Assembly: GCA_964017065.1 (NCBI GenBank) | Contig: OZ024783.1 | Span: forward strand, 3,335,665-3,399,664 | Source: Haliclona indistincta | Taxonomy: Eukaryota > Porifera > Demospongiae > Haplosclerida > Chalinidae | Direction of reading: 5' to 3' | DNA: 64,000 nucleotides | In this document: in pieces, positions 43,810-54,335 of the stretch | How the letters are laid out: each line of letters starts with the position of its first letter | Position numbering within the stretch: position 1 is the first letter of the stretch | Made by a program: the position numbers and the translations under genes | Notes under the pieces: generated by a model | What the model saw: only the letters and a program-made list of their open reading frames with translations | What the model was told of the DNA's origin: nothing | Database searches by the model: none

Positions 43810-44678
43810 GGTAGGACCGGTGTGAAAATTCATCTCTTGGATTTTTGTTGGTTTTTCAGCATATGTTCATTTTAGACTGATAAGTAAAAATCCAGCGTTA
43901 CAGTGGATAATTCTGATTGGTTCTGGAGATATACTACTAAAAAATATCACTTTTAATGATATTCACGCAACAATAATTAGATTCACGCAACAATAATTAG
44001 ATTCATGAGCGCTATTTGCAGTACAAGTACAGCTATAATTATGCCAAACCACAGGCTACACCACGCTTCCATATTTGGAACAGTATTAGCTAAGTGTTTG
44101 CTTGTGTCATTAAATAGAATAACGAGTAAAATGTATGCGCGGAGACCAAGAAAGAACTGATCTGTACAGAACCACGAAGCCTGGCGGGTTCATACTCAGC
44201 GAAGGAGTATCAACAGTACTCAAGAATTGCTACATGGATTCTTCAACAAGTTTGCGTTGTTCTTACCGGAGGCCGCATCAGCAGGATCCAAGTCGGCTGC
44301 TCTAGGCACATGAGGTAGTATTGAGCTAAAAACGATGAGCATTGAGAACAAATCTCTTTGTGATTGCGGCCTCTGCAGAAAAGTTAGCTCTTTGCATCCC
44401 CTAAACAACTGAGAAACTGAAATTACTGGATCTCTTTCTGTCAGCGAGAAAAACAAGATAATGTAATTTAACTACATTTTACAATACTTTACAACGACGA
44501 AAATTTTGCAGAACCTAAGAACTTTGAAAGTCTCATTTGCAATGTGCATACAAACTAACCTCTCTGCTTTAACTATTTGAAAAAATAATGTCTCTAGCTT
44601 GCTCGGTTCTACCACAATAATTGTTTGTTTGGTATACCAAGAATTCACCGAAATTCACACCTTGACACCGGTCCTACC
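43810..44678. mobile_element. 870-bp inverted-repeat element
   Basis: GGTAGGACCGGTGT at 43810 has its complement ACACCGGTCCTACC at 44665-44678, with weaker pairing over a further 25 bases (AATTC...CTTGG). A 20-base direct duplication (AGATTCACGCAACAATAATT) lies at about 43979-44002. No coding capacity. Confidence 0.6.
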
Positions 44679-44689
44679 TTAAGTATCGA

Positions 44690-45056
44690 TAATTTCGATA
44701 CTAACGGTACGGTGCCGATACCAATATCGATACGCTAAACGAAGTATCGATACCCTCAGCAGTCACGTGACCTATAACCGCACCCACGACACGCCTACAA
44801 ACACGTGTACTATACTAACAGTAAACAATCATGAGCAAAACTGGAAAACGCAAAAGAAGTGCTGTTTGGTCGTATTTCGAGAAGGGAGAGTTAGAAGGAG
44901 ACGCCAAGTGTAAGATCTGTGGTGATCTATCATTGTACTCTGTTTTTACTAATAATCCCGCCCACATCCGGTATCGGTATCGTTTTGTATCGATATTTAC
45001 GTTCCAAGTACTCGGTATCGTATCTTTTTAGTAATTGCTGGTATCGCCCATCACTA
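44690..45056 (+). mobile_element. hAT-type transposon remnant with BED zinc finger
   Basis: A frame from ATG 44831 encodes KRKRSAVWSYFEKGELEGD followed by AKCKICGD: the W-x2-F and C-x2-C half of a BED zinc finger, the N-terminal DNA-binding domain of hAT transposases. The His pair and the catalytic domain are deleted. The right terminus TAGTGATGGGCGATACCAGC (complement of 45036-45055) is hAT-like, and TATCGATAC-rich sequence forms the subterminal repeats on both sides. Confidence 0.7.
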
Positions 45057-45268
45057 GCACCTGGTACATACTGCGTGCGCATGCGTCAAAATTTCTTGGA
45101 ATGTCAAGAAACCTAGTCTAGCGCGCTAAGACCCTCTCCCGCAAAAGAAAAAAAGGGGGCGGGTCAGATGCGGGAGAGGGTCTAGCCAAACTCGCAAGAT
45201 AATTAGTTCATTACCCGAATTTCGGTTAACTATATTCACGGTAATTATTACGTCAACAGACGTAAATG

Positions 45269-46740
45269 CAATAGACCTTTTTACCCTGAGAGCTGGAATG
45301 TTGCGCATGCGATAATCAATAATTATACGTGACGTCACGGCTGGAGTACATTCTTCCGCCATTTTTTACGTTAACCCTTTAACCCCTAATGACGCATTTT
45401 TGCGTCATAATTGACCCCACCTACTCTAGACGTCATAAGTAGTGTGAAAAGTGCTCTAGAAAGGTCAAATCAAGTTCATTGCAAATTACCTGAAAAAAAA
45501 CACTTTTTTTCGCCACGCCCTCCCCACTAAACTATATAGAATGGGGGACGGGGGGATTTTTAAAGGGGGGTGTCCCCCCTTTAACCCGGGGTTCGAAGGG
45601 GCGGAGCCCCTCGCCATTTTTGGGGCTTCAGGATACCCGGAAATGCATACTTTGGCAAAGAATATTGTCTGAACTGTGCTGTTTGCTCACCTGGACACCA
45701 CCAGGTTTTTGTATCAGTCACCAGGGCTGAATGAAGACCAAAATTAACAGAAAATTGACGAGGTCGCAGCACTTAAGCGGCTTCAGTTCCGAAGTGTGAG
45801 TGGCCAACTCAGACTTTCGTACATGGTCGTAAACCTTGACATGCCAGGAGAAAAGGGTGCTAGTTTGGAATAGCTAGCGTACTGCATTTTGTAGAAAATT
45901 GCGAAACAAACTGCCAGTTTAGAGCAAGTCAAATTTCTGACGAAATAACTTAGCAACTAAAGGGTTAATACATTGTGGCAATGGGAAAAACAGCGTTTTG
46001 CGTAACTGTGTAGCTCTGCAACGCGGCCGAATATTCTAATTCTATTGATATCCATGGAAAGTTGAAAACTTGCTCTACACAACCCTGAAGAAAACGAACA
46101 GCAAACTCATCCAGACGCCGATTTACAATGCTGGCAAACAAGTAGGTGGCGGTCATAATAATGGCTGTTTGCTAGCACGTACAGCTGATATCACAGTCAT
46201 TGCCGTTTGTTATATTAACTAGTGTGTTGTCATGGCTGGATAGTATTCGATTAGAATGGACGACGATTAGGACTACAAGTTCGATAACATGTCCTCTTCA
46301 GATAGGTTAACCACACCTTTGCCGATTACAAGCACTGCCGTGTTTCAGTCGTCCATTCTATTGAAATACTATCCAGCCATGACAGCACACTGGTTAACAA
46401 ACGGCAATGACTGTGATATCAGCTGTGCGTGCTAGCAAACAGCCATTATTACGACCGCCACCTACTTGTTTGCCAGCATTGTAACTCGGCGTCAGGATGA
46501 GTTTGCTGTTCGTTTTCTTCAGGGTTGTGTAGAGCAAGTTTTCAACTTTCCATGGATATCAGTAGAATTAGAATATTCGGCCACGTTGCAGAGCTACACA
46601 CTTACGCAAAACGCTGTTTTTCACATTGCCACAATGTATTAACGTAACAAATGGCGGAAGAATGTACTCCAGTCGTGACGTCACGTCAATTATCTGATTA
46701 TTGCATTCTTTAGCTCTCTGGGTAAAAAGGTCTATTGTCA
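45269..46740. mobile_element. inner long palindrome with arms of several hundred bases
   Basis: AATAGACCTTTTTACCC at the left and its complement at 46722-46738 mark the ends. The arms (45269-45374 plus 45969-46255, against 46345-46738) pair almost fully around a 90-base centre near 46300. The left arm is interrupted by the piggyBac-like MITE; the right arm shows the uninterrupted TTAA site at 46639-46642. Confidence 0.85.
45371..45968. mobile_element. piggyBac-like MITE, complete (590 bp)
   Basis: CCCTTTAACCCC and CTAAAGGG termini are bracketed by TTAA at 45371-45374 and 45965-45968. TTAA target and CCC... ends are piggyBac hallmarks. The host palindrome's other arm gives the pre-insertion sequence. 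Contains a GC-rich stem (AAAGGGGGGTGTCCCCCCTTT). Non-coding. Confidence 0.9.
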
Positions 46741-46759
46741 CGTGAACGAGCCACGACAA

Positions 46760-47035
46760 ATGATGGCAGCAATCTGCAGGTACTGCGGCGCTTCTACGAT
46801 GATTTGCAGAAGCGGTTTGCAGCAGGCTCAGGAGTCGTATCCCACAGCCTCCAAAGTGAACTAGGCACCCTGTGGTAATATCATAAAGACTAGAGACTTG
46901 CCATACCACGCCTGAGTCGAAGAAAGTCTCTCTTCCACCGAGAACTGCACTAACAACGTCTTTCCGAAGAGGCGCAAGATTTGATAGCCCAGAGAGAGCG
47001 TGCAATGGCGTTATTGCACTGTAGTAGCTCGTCAC
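46760..47035 (-). CDS. open frame, unrecognised
   Basis: A minus frame from ATG 47035 with unbiased composition (TPLHALSGLSNLAPLRKDVV, ETFFDSGVVWQVSSLYD). It reads like a real protein segment and is outside the palindrome arms. No family recognised. It could be a host exon caught inside the outer element. Confidence 0.3.
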
Positions 47036-47164
47036 AGCGTGTCGATTGAATTTCTACACTATGCAAGAACGGCCGCCATGTTTATTCTGTGACAGAGGAA
47101 GTATGTTGACGTAATAATACCGTGAATAACATTACCCGAAATTTCGGGTAATGAAACTAATGAG

Positions 47165-47707
47165 TCTCGTTAAGCGGAGACTTCCTAGGGTTCTCCTCAG
47201 CACTCGCGTTATGCGAGTCATCATCGATACTAATTGCTATAAAGGCTTGTTTGTAGCACTAAGTTTAACATACAGCTAAACCCAAAACCCTAAAAACCTT
47301 CTCCTAACTGCGCAAAGTAGGGAGGGTCTTCCTAACTAACTAAGGATCGTCGGGAGAGTCTTCCTAACTAAGGATCGTCGGGAGGGTCGTCCTAAACCGG
47401 GCCTTCGGCCCTTAGTAAGCCTAAGGATCGTCGGGAGAGTCGTCATAAACAGGCCTCAACTAAGGATGGAGCTAAAACTTAACTTTTATAAATAAATAAA
47501 AAACACAAAAAAAAACATGCAATCTGCGAGAATCGAACCCTGACCGTCTGCATCACAAGCCACCATACTAAACCGCTGTGCCACCGAACCAACTGGCCGG
47601 TTAGTGCTACAAACAAGCCTTTATAGTAATTCTGTACGCGCGCGCACAACGCGAGTGCTGAGGAGAACCCTATTATTTAGGAAGTCTCCGCTTAACGAGA
47701 CTCGAAA
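47165..47707. mobile_element. inverted-repeat element with satellite core and SINE-like segment
   Basis: GAGTCTCGTTAAGCGGAGAC at 47165 and its complement at about 47686-47705 mark the ends; arms of about 100 bases run through TTCTCCTCAGCACTCGCGTT and GTTTGTAGCAC. The core has four tandem units around GGATCGTCGGGAGGGTC (47320-47450), as in the elements at 3044 and 48170. Confidence 0.7.
47516..47592 (-). repeat. tRNA-derived (SINE-like) segment with pol III boxes
   Basis: The minus strand reads GGTGGCACAGCGGTTTAG (A box-like) and, about 35 bases on, GGTTCGATTCT (B box), with tRNA-like spacing. The first arm and acceptor stem do not pair well enough for a functional tRNA. A T-rich tail follows at 47480-47510. 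A tRNA-derived SINE head is the likeliest reading. Confidence 0.55.
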
Positions 47708-47824
47708 CGAGTCATCTTGCGAGTTTGGCTAGACCCTCTACCGCGCTTGGCCCCTCCCCTTTTTCTTTCGCGGTAGAGGGTCATAGCGCGCTAGACTACA
47801 ACAAACCGTGTAGGTAATGCAGAT

Positions 47825-48036
47825 TGTGTGTGTAGATTTTGCAGATTTTGTTTTAGTTAGGTATCAATACATCTGCACAGCGAGTTTCATGAAGTTCATA
47901 CACTTCCTTCCATCTGGCTCAAAAAAACAAAAATAAAACAGAAGAATTTTGAGCCAGATGGAAGGAAGTGTATGAACTCCATAAAACTCGCTGTGCAGAT
48001 GTATTGATACCTAAATAAACAAAATCTGCATTAGGG
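47825..48036. repeat. 210-bp hairpin
   Basis: Arms of about 95 bases (GTATCAATACATCTGCACAG ... TCTGGCTCAAAA and its complement) enclose a 20-base A-rich loop. Probably a small MITE. Confidence 0.85.
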
Positions 48037-48169
48037 TTGCTACAGGTCAATTTACAAAAGCGCTGGAGTCCTAAGTCTATTTTCGTGATCGTCTTGGGGC
48101 CCCGCCCTCTTTCAATGTACATGTATGGCTTGGAAACAGCGCATAAAGATCGCCGCGACCTCGAAGAGC

Positions 48170-48666
48170 TTGTTATCTTTTACTTTAGATACCCCCCTCG
48201 AATATGCGTGGGTTAATTAATTGACACCTCGAGGTGTTAAATATTAGTCACGCGCGCTGCAGCATGTTTGTGCGTGGGCGGGCCCACACTGGCAGAAAAC
48301 TGCAAGCTAGACACCCAATCTACTGCAAGCTAAGATTTTACATAGTTGTTGCAGTTAGGTAGTTAGGAACCCCCGACGATCCTTAGTTAGGAAGACCCTC
48401 CCGACGATCTTTAGTTAGGAAGACCCTCCCGACGATCCTTAGTTAGGAAGACCCTCCCGACGATCCTTAGTTAGTTAGGAAGACCCTCTCGACTTTGCGC
48501 AGTTAGGCGAAGTTTTTTTAAGGTCTTGGGTTTCGTATTTAGTTTTGTTCAGCACGTGAATACGCACAGACTTGCTGCAGCGCGCGTGACTAATATTTAA
48601 CACCTCGAGGTGTCAATTAATTAACCCACGCATATTCGAGGGGGGTATCTAAAGTAAAAGATAACC
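48170..48666. mobile_element. 500-bp MITE with 90-bp inverted ends and satellite core
   Basis: GTTATCTTTTACTTTAGATA and its complement at 48647-48666 begin arms that run through CGAATATGCGTGGGTTAATT and CACCTCGAGGTG. The core holds five tandem copies of a 28-mer containing CCTTAGTTAGGAAGACCCTC. No gene. Confidence 0.85.
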
Positions 48667-48954
48667 TGAAAATCTTGACAGCATGATCCTGTGCATCCTT
48701 ACCAACAAAACCAAGCTTTGGCGCTGGATGCAGTTTGAACAAAAAGTATTTACTTACGATTGGCTAGCTCCACCCAGTTATTTCGAGTGTTTTTATTTTT
48801 TCCTGCAAAAGGAAGGACTTGGCGCTTCTCTGTTTGTCCGTTTTATGTTCGGGTCAAACTACTCTACACAGTCATGTGTGAAAATGAGTTTTCGCACATA
48901 TCTCTACTGTTATACATTTCTACTGCATTTTAACTATCTCTAATAATAATATCT

Positions 48955-50120
48955 CACCCTCTGTATGGATCAATAGCCATCGAGTGCACCCGTCCCCAAG
49001 ACACACCAGAAAATAGTTCAACTGAGAGTGATACGTTAGACACATTCTAGCTCACATTCTCCTGCTGCTGGACATGACAACTTCAATCTGTCTTGAGGCT
49101 CGAAGCTGCTAGCAAACACAGCCCCACTCACTCAATCACATGGGATGTGAAATTAACAGCTTTTCCAAAACTAATAGAATACCACATGATAGCAAGTGGA
49201 TGGCAGCATATTACTGACCTTTTCAATCACTTTTGGATCCACTATCGTGTGATCATGAATTTGTTATGTAAAATACTGATCGATCAACAGTGATAGGAGA
49301 AGTAATGGATGTACAACATATGATGAGTAAAATGAAGCTCGTGCCTGTACAATACACACGTTCATATCCACAGTATAATCAATGAGTAGACAATCATGTA
49401 GTTCATAATTGCCTATAAAGTATTGTAAATTTGGACCTTGAAACAGCAATCTCACTGACTCTATTCTTCATCAATTCTATACATTGATACTATTTCATGT
49501 TACTGTAGTTATTGCTACTATGCTAAAGAGACTTGCTAGCCGCTTTACCTAGAAATTGCTCTAAACTTGATGGTCATACTGACTCACACAGCAGTTCTTT
49601 TTAACTTTAAAGTGATGACTAAACCTCTCACTCGCTCTCAAGGAGATGAGGATTTGGAGAGATTACTGAAACAAGAAAGAGGGAAGGGGATTCTATGCTC
49701 GCCTTCATAAAGAAGAAACAGAAGAGAGAATAACAGCTATCAGGAAAGAAAGGTGCATTGCCATTCTAGTGCAGCAGCACTATAGCACTGACTAGTTATC
49801 AAACATTAATACATGTGCAAATTCTCTTATCTCCAAAGTCCAAACTATGACAAAATGCTGATGTGCACTGCAGAATAGTTAATTGCTCCTCTAACTCATA
49901 CCTCAGCTAGCATGGTACATATTCATCATGTGTCATGTGATCCACCGTACATGCAGTGCAGCTGTGTCAACAATATAATTATTTTTGCCTATTATTCTAT
50001 TCTGAATTTCCAGTGAAAGTAGCTTATTATTCCTCACATTATTCTCAGCTTATAATTGAAATCATGCTCATCGACTGTGTTGCAACTCTTCAAAAGTGTT
50101 TTTAGCATAAAATTGTCTCC
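48955..50120. pseudogene. weathered fourth copy of the receptor-BUD13 unit
   Basis: On the minus strand 48955-49012 still reads SGVSWGRVHSMAIDPYRG, the LDLR-B exon. 49030-49160 is a decayed copy of the preceding receptor exon without the insertion seen in unit 3. On the plus strand 49621-49757 matches the BUD13 penultimate exon (GDEDLERLLK) with a frameshift. 49982-50120 repeats 2449-2570. The order is the same as in units 1 and 3. Confidence 0.7.
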
Positions 50121-50203
50121 AAGAACGATAAGTAAATGACGAAAACTTCTGGAATATTCTCCAGTTCTCCACTCCGTATTCTCAAAAAATTATACTGACG
50201 CTA

Positions 50204-50440
50204 CTTAAGACTTCACAAGATTGAACCAGGCTGTGTTAAAGTAACACTGCAGTTTGACGTCAGCATGGAACCGTTTCTCAAAGCCTGTATTGATCAGAAA
50301 CATGAAGCAGTCAAGCACTATGTTAAAATGAAGATAGTGTCTCACAATGAGAAGCCAGCTCCCATCCTAAATATCATCCAAAGTACATGTGTATGGCCTA
50401 TTTATTCAATATCGAAATGAGGCAACAACAGAAGTTGAGC
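50204..50440 (+). pseudogene. exon-like fragment, unrecognised
   Basis: A frame without ATG reads LHKIEPGCVKVTLQFDVSME and then FLKACIDQKHEAVKHYVKMK before a stop near 50420. 'I-x-x-GC-x-x-V' followed by a helix is a pattern I associate with adaptor/NLR-type proteins of early animals, but I cannot name it. Confidence 0.35.
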
Positions 50441-50799
50441 ATGTTATACAAAGCCATAAACCAGTAAAGAACACATTTGAGATCTCACAGCAAGATCTCA
50501 CAGCTGGTCTACATGTAAATTCCTTGATTTACCTCGGTTTGTAACCACATGTATAATTATTATAAGCTCTCTCTACCAGAGAAATGTCTAAACCATCATC
50601 GAAACAGACTCATTACATCTTCAGTCAGAGGTATATGTCATCTTGTAGCTGGTATTACTGGGACTAATGTTAAGAGTATCAGTAATAAAAAGAAAAGAGA
50701 GTGGTAATGTACATGTGAGAAGTAAGGAACAGAACAGAAAAGTTAAAGGAGCAAAAGAAAAAAACAAAAAAACAAGCAAACACGAAGACATAAGTTAGA

Positions 50800-51087
50800 C
50801 TATAGTAAGTTTAATTTGTTTTTTGAAGTAACAAAGAGTAGAGAGAGTTTGGTGGAGTGAGGGAGAGAGTTCCAGAGGTGGGAGGCAGAAGGGACAAAAG
50901 AGTGGAAAGTGATGGCAGATGAACGAGAAAAGGGAACAGAAATGTTTAGCGGGTCAAAGTGGCGGGAGGGTCTAGAGGAATGATTGACAAAAGAGAAGAT
51001 AAAAGTGCGAAAATAGTGAAGATTGTTAAGAAATTTGAAAGTGAGTATTAGTTTAGCCTGAGTGCAGTGAGAGGAGAGGGTATACAT
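50800..51087 (-). pseudogene. LINE reverse transcriptase C-terminal fragment
   Basis: The frame ends with RSSAITFHSFVPSASHLWNS followed by LPHSTK and a basic, Lys-rich end, the conserved last segment of many non-LTR retrotransposon pol proteins ('R.S...F.PS....WN.LP'). The catalytic RT is absent: a 5' truncated copy. Confidence 0.7.
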
Positions 51088-51806
51088 AGATTAGAGGAAT
51101 TTAGAAGAGAGAAATAATTAGAAGAAGACCATGCAGTTTTTATGCTAATCATATTCACAGGTGAGTGTAATGATATTCACAACCGCAGTAATGAAGGCTG
51201 CCATACCCTTACTTAATGAACTCTTGACCCAGGATGTTTACAGCATGCATGTATGACCCTGGACGACCCAGGATGTATGACCCAGGATGTTTAATTACAC
51301 TGTTTACACTGTGTATCACTGATTTGATCTTCAAAGACACTGTCTGTCAGACACCTAGCTAGCTGGTATTTCACTGTAGGTTTATTTAAATTAACACAAT
51401 TTTCTTGTGCTCAATGAGACATAAATACTAGATCACTTATCTGAACACCTTTTGTTGCTGGTCATAAAAATTTGTTTGGGTAAGTGAACTTATCCTATAC
51501 TATAATATCAACAACACACTTCCTGTACTTCTAGCTCTAGTACTAGCATGAATATACTTGTTAGTCGGTAGAGAACAAGGTGGTTGAGGATCACTTTACA
51601 AGATGGTCACCATCTTGAATTAAATTTGTGAAAAATAACAAGATTTTGCGGTGTTCAGATAAACGCGGATCTACTGTATCTATAAGATAAGATCATCACA
51701 GTCGGGATATTTCAATTCAAAATAATTATTATTTTAAGGATACAGAAACAGACAATAATATTATACTCAACTACATGGCTAGTAGACAAGCCACTGCTCA
51801 GTTCAG

Positions 51807-52472
51807 TTAGACTATTGTAATGGAGAACAGGCTAGCAGCAAATGCTAGCAGCAAGCTGAGGTACAGCATAGCAGCTCCACTGGCTGCTGGGCACGAATCA
51901 TCAAGAGTTACATTGCAGGAATCAAAGAAAATCCTGACGCGAGTGAAACGAAAAGGGTTGTTATAAAGTGTACCCCCACAGCAACCCAGCCTGCTCCTCA
52001 GATTGCGATACGACTCTTGACAGGTGCTGTTGCATTGACCTGGTACATCAGTAGCACACAAAGGAACCGGCCGTTGGGGGGTACCAGTAGCCTCTTCCAG
52101 TACCTTAACAGGACAGAATGTGCCGTCTTCATGTCGAGGACAATACACTTGTAATGTTCTGTTAAGGGAGAGTTCATCCAAATAGCCATCCCTAGCGCTA
52201 AAACAGGGTAGAACGCCTTGAAAAGCAGACAAACATTCAGTGCTACAGGCAATCTCCAGCAGTCTCTCAATAGTATCTCTAGATCTATTGCAGTAGGGAT
52301 CGAGTGTTGTGGACAACCGATTAAACATATTGTCAACGATTACAGCAGCGTTAACACATCGAGTGGGAGGAAAATCGAAGTTTCTGCAGTCCGGCTGACA
52401 TTCACCAACTGACTGGGAAGACACACCAGAGAGGACCAGACCAGAGAAGATTACAGCAACAGCAAAAATCAT
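51807..52472 (-). CDS. secreted cysteine-rich, probably GPI-anchored protein
   Basis: I start it at the ATG at 52472, because it opens a signal peptide (MIFAVAVIFSGLVLSGVSSQ); the frame remains open 22 codons further. The mature part of about 175 residues has 16 cysteines (ECQPDC, ACSTECL, QCNSTC, GCCGG) and N-glycosylation sites (NRS, NRT, NST, NVT). A C-terminal hydrophobic tail after SCPAASGAA, with no charged end, fits a GPI-attachment signal. Single exon, intact, with a TATA box about 100 bases upstream. No family recognised; likely an extracellular surface protein. Confidence 0.75.
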   Translation of the reverse strand: MIFAVAVIFSGLVLSGVSSQSVGECQPDCRNFDFPPTRCVNAAVIVDNMFNRLSTTLDPYCNRSRDTIERLLEIACSTECLSAFQGVLPCFSARDGYLDELSLNRTLQVYCPRHEDGTFCPVKVLEEATGTPQRPVPLCATDVPGQCNSTCQESYRNLRSRLGCCGGTLYNNPFRFTRVRIFFDSCNVTLDDSCPAASGAAMLYLSLLLAFAASLFSITIV

Positions 52473-52572
52473 TGTGTAATCCAGCAGAAGAACCGAACTA
52501 TGACAGATAATAAAAATAATTAATAACCAATAAGACAAACAAAATCTAGAACAAGTCCAAATAAGTACAGTG

Positions 52573-52580
52573 CTTATATA
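52573..52580 (-). promoter_or_regulatory. TATA box of the secreted protein gene
   Basis: The minus strand reads TCTATATAAGC here, about 100 bases before the ATG at 52472. Transcription would start near 52545. Placement and match are good, but it lies only 63 bases from a Ty3 LTR on the same strand, which might also influence expression. Confidence 0.5.
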
Positions 52581-52642
52581 GACCCAGGAGGGTTTATGAA
52601 TTCGCTAGACTGAAGCCGCTGGAATGGACCACAGGAGTGGAC

Positions 52643-52860
52643 TGTAGCGTTCGTGGTCGACCTGCGTGAGTTTACCGGGGTATGGGCCACAATACTCTAT
52701 GTGAACTATGACACAGAGGGAGTATAGAGAAGACAGGAGAAGAGAATGATATGATGAAAACGTGGGTGACTCAGTTTATATACAACCATGACAAAACTAC
52801 AACCAACCAAAAATTAATAATGACAAGACATAATTTTTATGACAATGGCCCATGTCTCCA
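52643..52860 (-). repeat. Ty3/gypsy LTR (218 bp)
   Basis: On the minus strand it follows the tract GAAAGGGAGATG, starts TGGAGACATGG and ends CGAACGCTACA. It contains TATATAAAC near 52778. Related to the LTR at 35801-36022. Confidence 0.65.
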
Positions 52861-53960
52861 CATCTCCCTTTCTCACGAGGGCTTGTGAACGGGATCTGGT
52901 CATGATAGGACTGCGTTTGATAGGAGCCGATGCGATTCTCTTTGGAGGAGAAGAATGTGGGAGTGGAATATGATGTGTTGACGATTAATTCTTCTCACAA
53001 ACCCACCTGATGCTGGTTGACTTCAACCATGTATGCTCGTGGGGTCTGACTGTGGTGCCGGTTACTCTGTGACCACCAAAGTCTACCAAAACAGGAGACC
53101 CACCAGCTACCTGAGGGAGGGTAGTGGTACGATGCCGACGATTGTAATCTTGTGACATTCTGTCTTTATATAACTGGTCTCCCTGTCAGTATTGTTCAAG
53201 ATAAATCCACTCTGGAACAAGGCTCTTTGGTATAGCTGAGGCAGGTTGGTGTTGATCTTTCTCCCCATACACAATTCAGCTGGACTTTGATTACACCATT
53301 TGAGTGGAGTGGAACGAGACCATAAGAGAGAGAAATAAGTCGTCAGATTTCTTGAGCAAGTTCTTGATGGTTTGAACAGCTCTCTCAACCTGCCCGTTAC
53401 TTTGAGGAAAGTGAGGTCTGCTAGTCTGATGCCTGAAACCATATGATGAGGCAAACACCGGCCTTCATTTCTTCACAGTTGAACTGCGGCCCATTATCGC
53501 TCCTATAAGACCAGCTGGAATTCTGTGTCTTGAGAAGATTGCTTTTAGTGCAATGATGACACTTGATGCTGCAGTAGTCGATGTTAGCTTCACTATAATT
53601 CAGGAAACTTCGAGAAATAGTCCACTACCAAAAGATATGTTGAGCCTTTGAGTTAGCACAGATCAGCTGCTATTTTCTCCCATGGTTACGTAGTCGGGCA
53701 AAGAGGTAGGAAGAAGTGGTTCCTTTCCTTGAACAATATTTTCTTTGCAAATCCTGCGCATTCTTGGATCACCCTCTTGAGTCATGCCCGGCCACCAAAC
53801 AGATGCATTTCTGGATTCCCATATGACCGGTGTATATCTTGGCTCTGCCAGCAGGGACAAAGGTACCACAATACATGAATCATACAGCAACAGGTCATCA
53901 ACCACAGTAAGCTTATGTTTGGCTCCCCAGTAAGGGTGTAGCTGTTTAGTGTGGATACGT
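52861..53960 (-). pseudogene. Ty3/gypsy pol remnant, heavily decayed
   Basis: Fragments in different frames are recognisable: VVDDLLLYDSCIVVPLSL and ASVWWPGM from the integrase zinc-binding domain, PTSLPDY..., LLVVDYFSKF from the core, QTSRPHF near the catalytic site, and WCNQSPAELCMGR from the C-terminal segment. Several frameshifts and deletions. Same strand and family as the LTR beside it. Confidence 0.75.
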
Positions 53961-54195
53961 TGCTCTGGGCTTCCCTTTAAGCAGAAGGTGACAAGATGAT
54001 AACTGGAGTTCCTCTTTTACATGCTGAAACGCTTGATCCTGCGTGGGACCAGGTACTCTTTGTACTCAGCAGATCTCGAAGAGGCATTGCTAACTCAGCT
54101 AGCTATCACTGTAAAAACTGACTGGTGAACGTCACTAAAGAAAATCGGTGAAAACCTTGCCACAGATATCACCACCTAGATAGCGGTGAGGTTCA

Positions 54196-54335
54196 CTACT
54201 CTCTTGGCTCACTACTTATTCCTGGTGATCGTCACTACTTATTCCTGGTGATAGTCACTACTTATTACTGGTGATGTCACTACTTATTTTTGGTGATGTC
54301 ACTAAAATATTAATGGTGATGTCACTAATATTCAT
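54196..54335. repeat. short tandem array (about 23-bp unit)
   Basis: Five to six diverged copies of 'tcactacttattcctggtga'. Surrounding 53960-55550 shows no gene I can support. Confidence 0.8.

Larger units (their letters stand above)
45117..47797. mobile_element. outer inverted-repeat element of a nested stack
   Basis: GTCTAGCGCGCTAAGACCC at 45117 pairs with the complement ending TAGCGCGCTAGAC at about 47797; the arms (about 90 bases, through CTAGCCAAACTCGCAAGAT) flank everything between. TA borders both ends. The element carries at least three inner inverted-repeat elements and one MITE. Confidence 0.7.

Noticed and set aside
47516..47592. Functional tRNA gene
   Set aside because: A and B boxes are good, but acceptor and anticodon stems do not pair convincingly; a SINE-like derivative fits better.
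53107..53454. Host gene on the minus strand
   Set aside because: Fragments match Ty3 pol segments in shifting frames next to an LTR; decayed retroelement.
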